Source of the DNA: an uncultured Synergistales bacterium
GTDB lineage: Bacteria; Synergistota; Synergistia; Synergistales; Aminobacteriaceae
Assembly (NCBI GenBank): GCA_905234205.1
Contig: CAJOGG010000113.1
Span: 1-7,730, forward strand
Length of the DNA: 7,730 nucleotides
Direction of reading: 5' to 3'
The position numbers and the translations under genes are program-made. Below are positions 1-5,291 of the stretch, in pieces; positions within the stretch are counted from its first letter, which is position 1; the number at the start of each line of letters is the position of its first letter. Below the pieces are notes generated by a model. It was not told where the DNA came from. It saw only the letters and a list, made by a program, of their open reading frames with translations, and did no database searches.

Positions 1-35
1 TGCTCTCCATAAAAATCTACGCATGACATAAAAGT
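1..35 (-). promoter_or_regulatory. Intergenic sequence downstream of cheW with a likely ribosome binding site for the next gene
   Basis: This short stretch follows the cheW stop codon on the minus strand. It holds a purine-rich GGAGAG (plus-strand complement at 3-8), which would be a Shine-Dalgarno for a gene starting just beyond the left edge. No terminator hairpin is visible between cheW and the edge, so transcription may continue into that gene. Its identity cannot be seen. Confidence 0.35.
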
Positions 36-572
36 CTATTCGGCTTCGTCTAAAATCTGATCAAGCTCAAATAAACTAGATACATCAAGCAGCAAGATCA
101 ATCTATCGTCAGCAGGTTTTGCAACCCATAATACATAGCGTCTATCTATTGAACTTGATAACTTTGTCGCCACTTCCAACTGCGCATCATAAATCGTCAA
201 GACTTCACGCACAGAATTAACTATCATTCCAAACTGTACGTCATTAATAGCTATAACCACGATTCTAGCTTCGTCCGTAAGTTGATGACCAGCCATGCCA
301 ATTTTCAAGTGCATATCGAACACGGGGACTATAGTGCCTCGTAAATTTATAACGCCTCTGATATAAGCTGGGGCATTGGGAACGCGTGTAATGAACGACG
401 GAACACGAACTATTTCACGAACGATATTAACATCAACGCCAAAATTCTCACGCCCTAAAGTGAAGACAAGGTTAATATGTTCCTCGCCTAAAGCTTCTAC
501 GTCGAGATCTCTAAAATCTTGATTTATTTCCTTGGGTGTCTGTTCGGGATCTAATTTCTGAATGTCAGCCAA
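36..572 (-). CDS. cheW: CheW-family chemotaxis coupling protein
   Basis: CheW is the cytoplasmic adaptor that links chemoreceptors (MCPs) to the histidine kinase CheA. The 178-residue product is a single CheW domain from about residue 33 to 172. The family hallmark is clear at residues 64-87: VPNAPAYIRGVINLRG followed by TIVPVFDM, which forms the receptor/CheA contact surface in known CheW proteins. An acidic N-terminal extension of about 32 residues makes it slightly longer than most CheW proteins. There is no kinase, receiver or membrane segment, so it is a stand-alone CheW rather than CheV or CheA. The start is TTG at 572-570. It is supported by a GAGGT Shine-Dalgarno about 9 bases upstream, and no other in-frame Met occurs before the domain. 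It lies 89 bases downstream of the sugar-kinase gene on the same strand and may have its own promoter. No other chemotaxis gene is visible, though one could lie past the left edge. Confidence 0.93.
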   Translation of the reverse strand: MADIQKLDPEQTPKEINQDFRDLDVEALGEEHINLVFTLGRENFGVDVNIVREIVRVPSFITRVPNAPAYIRGVINLRGTIVPVFDMHLKIGMAGHQLTDEARIVVIAINDVQFGMIVNSVREVLTIYDAQLEVATKLSSSIDRRYVLWVAKPADDRLILLLDVSSLFELDQILDEAE

Positions 573-608
573 AAAAGTTCTACCTCGTTTTCTTTATTGA
601 TTGCGAAT

Positions 609-614
609 ATTATA
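609..614 (-). promoter_or_regulatory. Candidate -10 box for cheW
   Basis: A perfect TATAAT lies on the minus strand 37 bases upstream of the cheW TTG start. I see no good -35 hexamer 16-18 bases upstream; the position is taken by a C/G-rich hairpin (615-639). The call therefore rests on the -10 match and its position in the 89-base gap only. cheW could equally be read as the last gene of the pts block. Confidence 0.35.
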
Positions 615-639
615 CCCCCCGATAGCGAAATACGGAGGG
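615..639 (-). other. GC-rich inverted repeat between the sugar kinase gene and cheW
   Basis: On the minus strand the arms CCCTCCG and CGGGGGG can pair over 7 base pairs, with one T-G wobble and an 11-base loop. Two further weak pairs can extend the stem. The sequence after the stem is TATAATATTC rather than a T tract, so it does not look like a standard intrinsic terminator. It could be a partial attenuator or processing hairpin between the kinase gene and cheW, or chance pairing. Confidence 0.35.
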
Positions 640-661
640 CATTTGTGATTAACGTTACGTT

Positions 662-1570
662 TTACTCTGCGTCAAGAGCGGCCATTTCGGCTAATTTGAT
701 TGCGCCCATGACTCCTTCGTTGCCGTTAAGAGCTGCGGGAGTCACATAGCTGCTCATGTTGCGTAATTCCTTAGTTACAATGTACTCGTTGATATATTCA
801 AGCAAGTATTGACGAATTAACGGGAAAAGCTTTTTGTTGTTCATGACGCCGCCACCGAGAATAATCTTCTGAGGGCTAAGAGTCATGATTATCGAGTTGA
901 GAGCCTGTGCAATATATTTTGCCTCAAGGTCCCAAACTTCGGGCTTGTCTAAGAGTTCGTGAGCTTGTTTTCCCCAACGTCCTAATATTGCCTGACCTGA
1001 TGCTAAGCCCTCAAAGCAAGCACCATGTGAGGGACAGCTGCCTTGATATTCATCGCCAGGAATGACCGACATTCTTATATGGCCGACTTCAGGGTGTAAC
1101 ATTCCGTGAACGGGATTTCCGCTTACGATAGCTCCCATGCCTATGCCTTTGCCTATTGTCACGTATACAGCGTCTTCAAGGCCTTTAGCTGCTCCCCAAG
1201 TTGCCTCACCGAGTAATGCGCCGTTGACGTCAGTATCAAAGCCGATTGGAATATCTCCAAGAGCGTCTTTCATAGCCTGAACCATTGGATAATTGCGCCA
1301 TGGAATTTTCGGAGTATGTAGGATATTTCCATAAGTCTTAGCGTTTTTGCGAACGTCTACTGGCCCGAAACACGCAATGCCTAACGCTTTAATCTTTTCG
1401 TCTTCAGGTAATGACGGGTCTACTCTTGCCTTGAAATACTCGATAACTTGGGGCATGGTCTCTTCTGGAGTCGTCGTAGGAATGAGAAGTTGATCCAGAA
1501 TCTGCCCGCTTTCATCGCCAACAGCACAGATCATTTTTGTGCCGCCAGCTGCTAGTGCTCCGTATAACAT
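662..1570 (-). CDS. ROK-family sugar kinase, fructokinase-like (ScrK/GmuE type)
   Basis: A cytoplasmic ATP-dependent sugar kinase of 302 residues, the usual ROK length. The N-terminus has the AAGGTK phosphate-binding motif (residues 7-12) typical of the fructokinase branch, where glucokinases usually carry DxGGT. It also resembles Bacillus GmuE/YdhR in FGPVD (68-72), the TDVNGALLGE segment with the likely catalytic base Asp114, HPEVGHIRM (159-167) and the zinc-binding CPSHGAC (179-185) followed by FEGLASG. IILGGGVM (236-243) is the C-terminal adenosine-site motif. The expected reaction is fructose plus ATP to fructose-6-phosphate; the sugar is inferred from family resemblance, and mannose or glucose cannot be excluded. 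The loop usually reading GTGIG is GKGIG here (Lys141). The ATG start abuts the ptsI stop codon with no gap, and a GGGAGG Shine-Dalgarno lies 12 bases upstream inside ptsI. Translation is therefore probably coupled to ptsI. Confidence 0.9.
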   Translation of the reverse strand: MLYGALAAGGTKMICAVGDESGQILDQLLIPTTTPEETMPQVIEYFKARVDPSLPEDEKIKALGIACFGPVDVRKNAKTYGNILHTPKIPWRNYPMVQAMKDALGDIPIGFDTDVNGALLGEATWGAAKGLEDAVYVTIGKGIGMGAIVSGNPVHGMLHPEVGHIRMSVIPGDEYQGSCPSHGACFEGLASGQAILGRWGKQAHELLDKPEVWDLEAKYIAQALNSIIMTLSPQKIILGGGVMNNKKLFPLIRQYLLEYINEYIVTKELRNMSSYVTPAALNGNEGVMGAIKLAEMAALDAE

Positions 1571-3328
1571 TTAACCAAATAACCTCCCTAATAATCCCTT
1601 GGGCTTATCTGCTTTCACTTCGGCTTTAGCTTCCGGGGCTGGTGTTTTTGGTGCGGGGTCGGCTTTAGCTTCGGTTTGAACAGGCGCAGGGGATTCAGCT
1701 TTTTTGTGTTGCGATAAATCTACTTTTCTTACATTGTCTCTCAACGGTAGAATGCTCTTGGGATTGACTGAAAGTTCATCAACGCCCCACTTCAGGAAAT
1801 CTTCCGTGAGTGTTGGATCAGCTCCGAGTTCTCCGCAAATTCCTACCCAAGTGTTATGTCTGTGACCAGCTTCGATAGTTTCGCGAATGAGTCTCAAGAC
1901 TGCGGGGTGATGAGTATCTGCGAATCTCTCAAGGTTAGCGCTCTGTCTGTCAATTGCACAGGTGTATTGCGTTAAGTCGTTCGTTCCCAGTGAGAAGAAG
2001 TCAACCTCCTCGGCCAACTCGTCAGCACACAAAGCCGCGGCAGGAGTCTCAATCATGATACCGATCTCAATTTCTCCCATTGCTTTACCTTCGGCCTTAA
2101 GCTCTTTTCTGCATTCCTCAAGAACTTCTTTGCATTCCTGAACTTCCCAACGACTGATAATCATCGGGAACATAATTCCAAGATTACCAAATGCTGAAGC
2201 ACGTAACAATGCACGTAACTGACGCTTGAAGAAATCACGACGATTGAGGCAAATTCTTACGGCCCTGAATCCTAACGCGGGGTTGTCTTCCTTGTCGAGA
2301 TTCATGTAGTCGATAGTCTTATCTGCTCCGATGTCGCAAGTACGAATGATTACAAGTCTAGGCGCTAATCCCTCAAGAACTTTCTTGTAAGCCGCAAATT
2401 GTTCGTCTTCAGTTGGGTCAGTCTTGCTGTTGAGGTAGACAAATTCCGACCTGAATAAGCCAACGCCCTCTGCGTCATTCTCAAGCACTGATTCAATGTC
2501 TTTCGGGCCACCGATATTTGCGTAAAGTCTGACTTTTCGGCCGTCCTTGGTCTCGCTGGGTTTGCCCTTGAGTTCCTGAAGTTTGGCTTCTCTTTCGCGG
2601 TCCTCTTGCTGTTTTGCTGTGAGCTCGTCAATTAGATATTGGTCAGGCTCAATATAAATGCACGAGTTGTAGCTATCGAGGATCGCAAATTTTCCGTCCC
2701 AATCGTCCGAAATATCATGACATTGAATCAACGTTGGCCAGTTCATACTGCGAGCAAGAATGGCTGTGTGACTGTTTGAGCTTCCAAGACGAGTAACGAG
2801 TCCAAGCAACAACGACTTATCGAGCTTAACTGTCTCCGACGGGGCTAAATCTTCTGCAACGAGAATTGCGGGTTCAGTGCCCTGTAAGTTTGCAGTATCA
2901 GCTCCGAAGAGTACATCAAGCATTGAGTTTTTGAGGTCAATAACGTCTGCGCTACGAGCCTGGAAATATTCGTCGTCCATGTTCCTGAACATCTCCGCGG
3001 CTGCTTCAAAGCCTTCACGTACAGCATATTCAGCAGTATGACCTTCAGCCATTAACTCTTTGCAAGAGTCGATCAAGTCGTCATCGTCAAGCATCATAGC
3101 GTGAGCCTCAAAGATTCCTGCAGTGTCAGCGTGGCCCTCTTTCATTTCCTTATCGTAGAGAGCGTTTTGTTGTTCCTGAACTTTTACGCGGGCTGCCTCG
3201 AATCTATCAAGCTCTGCGGCAATATCAGTGACTAAATCTTCGCTGATCTCATAAACAGGAGGCTTGTAAAGCTTTATCTTGCCTATTGCGATCCCGTTTA
3301 CGATCTTAGTACCTTTGAAGACCTGCAT
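1571..3328 (-). CDS. ptsI: Phosphoenolpyruvate-protein phosphotransferase (PTS Enzyme I)
   Basis: Enzyme I takes phosphate from PEP and passes it to HPr, the first step of the PTS, in the cytoplasm. The 585-residue product has the full order of parts: an N-terminal HPr-binding domain (about 1-140); the swivelling phosphohistidine domain with active-site His187 in GSSNSHTAILARS; and a PEP-binding barrel (about 260-540). The barrel shows GLFRSEFVY (290-298), IRTCDIGADK (328-337), LGFRAVRI (352-359), GTNDLTQYTCAIDR (448-461) and the catalytic Cys498 in GICGEL. The canonical enzyme ends near residue 540. Beyond it is a Pro/Ala/Lys/Glu-rich tail of about 36 residues that ends in the short hydrophobic-basic KGLLGRLFG. 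The ATG start at 3328 lies 2 bases after the ptsH stop, with GGAG about 11 bases upstream inside ptsH. No Enzyme II component is encoded nearby, so the sugar it serves cannot be told. The ptsH-ptsI order is the classic operon. Confidence 0.97.
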   Translation of the reverse strand: MQVFKGTKIVNGIAIGKIKLYKPPVYEISEDLVTDIAAELDRFEAARVKVQEQQNALYDKEMKEGHADTAGIFEAHAMMLDDDDLIDSCKELMAEGHTAEYAVREGFEAAAEMFRNMDDEYFQARSADVIDLKNSMLDVLFGADTANLQGTEPAILVAEDLAPSETVKLDKSLLLGLVTRLGSSNSHTAILARSMNWPTLIQCHDISDDWDGKFAILDSYNSCIYIEPDQYLIDELTAKQQEDREREAKLQELKGKPSETKDGRKVRLYANIGGPKDIESVLENDAEGVGLFRSEFVYLNSKTDPTEDEQFAAYKKVLEGLAPRLVIIRTCDIGADKTIDYMNLDKEDNPALGFRAVRICLNRRDFFKRQLRALLRASAFGNLGIMFPMIISRWEVQECKEVLEECRKELKAEGKAMGEIEIGIMIETPAAALCADELAEEVDFFSLGTNDLTQYTCAIDRQSANLERFADTHHPAVLRLIRETIEAGHRHNTWVGICGELGADPTLTEDFLKWGVDELSVNPKSILPLRDNVRKVDLSQHKKAESPAPVQTEAKADPAPKTPAPEAKAEVKADKPKGLLGRLFG

Positions 3329-3330
3329 AA

Positions 3331-3588
3331 CTAGAAGTTCTCCGTCACGAATTTCTCAATAGCGGCGAAACAAGTCTCTTCGTCCTCACCCTCAACGCGA
3401 ATTGTAACTTCATCGCCCTGTTTGATTCCCATTCCCATGAGCTTCATGAGAGCTGTAGCCTTTGCACTCTTCTCGCCTTTTACGAACGTGATGGTGCTCT
3501 TGTAGTTCTTGGCCTCTTTTGCAAGCAAACCTGCTGGACGTGCGTGAATACCTACTGGATCCTTGATTACATAGTTAAATTCCTTCAT
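3331..3588 (-). CDS. ptsH: HPr-family phosphocarrier protein
   Basis: HPr is the small phosphocarrier between Enzyme I and the sugar-specific Enzyme II complexes. From the chosen start the product is 85 residues, normal for the family. The active-site His15 is in GIHARPAG (13-20), and the C-terminal KQGDEVTI segment is typical. In Bacillus HPr the regulatory Ser46 sits in KSIMGVMSLG; here the aligned stretch is TALMKLMGMG, with Ala46 and a neighbouring Thr45. HPr-kinase control through Ser46 therefore looks absent. I chose ATG at 3588 over the in-frame ATG at 3609: the upstream one has no Shine-Dalgarno and would add seven residues, while the inner one has GGGAAG about 10 bases upstream and gives the standard HPr N-terminus. 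It is the first gene of the block, with ptsI following after 2 bases. Confidence 0.95.
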   Translation of the reverse strand: MKEFNYVIKDPVGIHARPAGLLAKEAKNYKSTITFVKGEKSAKATALMKLMGMGIKQGDEVTIRVEGEDEETCFAAIEKFVTENF

Positions 3589-3648
3589 TACAATTCTACT
3601 TCCCTTCATGAATAATTAGATTAGAAAATTGGTGCTGTGTTATGTGAA

Positions 3649-3654
3649 ATTATA
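3649..3654 (-). promoter_or_regulatory. Candidate -10 box for the ptsH-ptsI operon
   Basis: A perfect TATAAT occurs on the minus strand in an A/T-rich stretch, 60 bases upstream of the ptsH start. A convincing -35 hexamer is not seen at 16-18 bases (the position reads TACGCG). The box sits inside a TGTGA...TCACA inverted repeat (3643-3667) that could bind an activator or repressor. The location upstream of the first gene makes it the best promoter candidate. Confidence 0.4.
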
Positions 3655-3711
3655 ATATAGAATCACAAATTCGCGTAATTTCCTGTAGGCCTATGATGGA
3701 ATCTCAACCAC

Positions 3712-5123
3712 CGAACCAGAATGAGCGGCGGATATTTCCATAGCCCTGACCCTTCGGGAGATCGTGCGGCACGAGTCGAATACATTAAGGCAATGATGAG
3801 CGGTGAGAATTGCCCGTGGAAATTTGAAGGTGAACAGGAACATGTATCGCAAGCTATGGCTGAAATGTTTGCTGATGGAATCATGGAGGTTGCCGACTTC
3901 CTGAAAGCTCAAGCCCCTGAACTTGATCCCGGGCGGAAAAGCGTCATTCCCTTTGTTCCCAGCATTTGAGGAAGCAAAATATGGCAAGACAGTACACTGC
4001 CACTATAAGGGTTACGCCGATGCAGACAAGACAAAGAAGCCTTATGAGCAGGAAATGATTCACAAGACTAACGGCGAGGCTTTTTACTGGGCATTGGTTG
4101 AACATGGTATTAAGGAGAAACGTCCGGAGATTAAATTATGCTTCGATACTTCAGCAGAGAAATTATTGCAGGACGAATCGGGCGCAGTTATCGGTGTACA
4201 GGCTCTGTATAACGGAAAAACGATTAACATTATGGGCAAGAAAGGTGTCGTTCTCGCAACAGGAGGCTTTGAATTTAACGCTGAAATGCGTCGTGCATCC
4301 CTTGAGGGCCCCGGCGTTAAAGGCTGGTCGTTCTATGGTTCACCGTTCAACACTGGCGATGGAATAGGAATGGGCATTCAAGCTGGAGCAGCTCTTGCTA
4401 AAGTTGGTAAGTGTGCCTCAAGAATCGAGCTTGCGTTCCCAGTCGGAGAAGCTTACGAGAAATACGGCCTCAAACAGGGTGTAGCCTCCGCAGCAACAGC
4501 CGCAAGAAATAGTTTCATCGTTGACAATTACGGACACAGATACGCTGACAAATCAGTCATAACTGACTCAAGCCGCCCGTTCCGTTATCAGTTCTATCAC
4601 GAAGCGGTAGCTTATGACTTAATGCACATGGCATTTTCTCGTGATCCTTCATGGCTCATCTTTGACGAGACTCTAAGAAGTTCAACATCAATTGCTGTAA
4701 CGTCATACTCTGCAGTCCCGTTTGATTTTTGCCCTTGGACTCCTGACAACATGTACGCGATCGAACAAGGCTGGATTCTTAAAGCTGACACTATCGAGGA
4801 ATTAGCAGAGAAGATCAAAGCCGACGAGGAGAACCGCAAAATGATGGACGCTGCGACTTTGAAAGCTACGTGTGAAAGATTCAATGAGCTTGTTGCCAAA
4901 GGAGTAGACGAAGATTTTGGACGCGGTAAAAGAACTATGGGTGCGGTAAAGACTGCTCCGTTCTATGCCGTGAAAAGGCAAACAGATCGCTCGCTTATAC
5001 ACAGCCGGGGAAATTTCATCAGTGTTTAAGTTCACGTATCAAGCTGGCGGAAATTTGACAGAGTGCATAGTCTGCGGACGTCTTGCTGGTAAGAATGCTG
5101 CGGCCGAAAATAGCTGGTGCTAA
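3712..5123 (+). pseudogene. Degraded FAD-binding flavoprotein gene (fumarate reductase/flavocytochrome c family)
   Basis: The remnant spans three reading frames. Frame 1 (about 3712-3930) gives TRMSGGYFHSPDPSGD and onward to FLKAQAPELDP. Frame 2 (about 3932-4975) gives GGKASFPLFPAF through GVVLATGGFEFN, the NTGDGIGMGIQAGAAL motif and TAPFYAVK. Frame 3 (4977-5123) gives GKQIARLYTAGE and the family C-terminus YQAGGNLTECIVCGRLAGKN. Together these match the FAD_binding_2 family of fumarate reductase-like and related alpha/beta-unsaturated acid or steroid dehydrogenases. The N-terminal dinucleotide-binding fold (GxGxxG) is absent upstream, so the gene is 5' truncated. The first frame change is explained by one extra C in the CCC at 3928-3930. 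The second coincides with loss of about 24 residues, including the usual GGPxRNE segment. The protein cannot be a working enzyme as read. The middle part is still well preserved, so decay is probably recent. The substrate of the ancestor is unknown. Confidence 0.88.
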
Positions 5124-5134
5124 GAAATTAATAC

Positions 5135-5163
5135 TTGACGCAAATTAATCGGTCGTGTAAAAT
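5135..5163 (+). promoter_or_regulatory. Sigma70-type promoter of the tRNA gene
   Basis: TTGACG (5135-5140) and TAAAAT (5158-5163) are separated by exactly 17 bases. Transcription would begin near 5170, about 13 bases before the mature tRNA 5' end. This is the best-matching promoter in the window, as expected for a stable RNA gene, and it begins just after the end of the flavoprotein remnant. Confidence 0.75.
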
Positions 5164-5182
5164 TCGCTATTGTTGAAACGGA

Positions 5183-5259
5183 GGGCCTATAGCTCAAGTG
5201 GTTAGAGCCACCGGCTCATAACCGGAAGGTTCCTGGTTCGAGTCCAGGTAGGCCCACCA
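5183..5259 (+). tRNA. tRNA with CAT anticodon, probably tRNA-Ile2 (lysidine type)
   Basis: A 77-base cloverleaf with the 3' CCA encoded. The acceptor stem GGGCCTA pairs with TAGGCCC, the D stem is GCTC/GAGC, and the anticodon loop CTCATAA holds CAT at 5217-5219. The variable loop is AGGTT and the T stem CCTGG/CCAGG encloses TTCGAGT. G1-C72 pairing and the lack of the GGG/CCC anticodon stem rule out initiator tRNA. CAT can mean elongator Met, or Ile2, whose C34 is changed to lysidine by TilS to read AUA. The C4-G69 and C5-G68 pairs, and a general look close to known Ile2 tRNAs (GGCTCATAACCG around the anticodon), favour Ile2. The top pair of the anticodon stem (27-43) is an A-A mismatch. The tRNA identity is certain, the amino acid less so. 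Confidence 0.95.
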
Positions 5260-5291
5260 GATGTTCATAATCAGTCACGCAATCACAATCA

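Noticed and set aside
2365..3027. Small minus-strand open frames inside ptsI
   Set aside because: They are out-of-frame readings within a well conserved gene and show no domain of their own.
3589..3609. Longer HPr starting at the ATG at 3609
   Set aside because: It has no Shine-Dalgarno and adds seven residues not usual for HPr, while the ATG at 3588 has a purine-rich site and gives His15 at the standard position.
3643..3667. CRP or Rex binding site upstream of ptsH
   Set aside because: The half-sites are 15 bases apart; CRP sites have about 6 bases and Rex sites a compact palindrome.
3684..3700. Possible tRNA 3'-end remnant or attachment-site duplicate (GTAGGCC) matching the tRNA at 5248-5254
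   Set aside because: Only about 7 bases match, with no cloverleaf remains and no integrase gene in the window.
3663..3987. Minus-strand open frames opposite the flavoprotein remnant
   Set aside because: The plus-strand translation matches a known family throughout; the opposite frames have no recognisable domain or ribosome binding site.
5183..5259. Initiator tRNA-fMet
   Set aside because: Position 1-72 is a G-C pair and the anticodon stem lacks the three consecutive G-C pairs of initiators.
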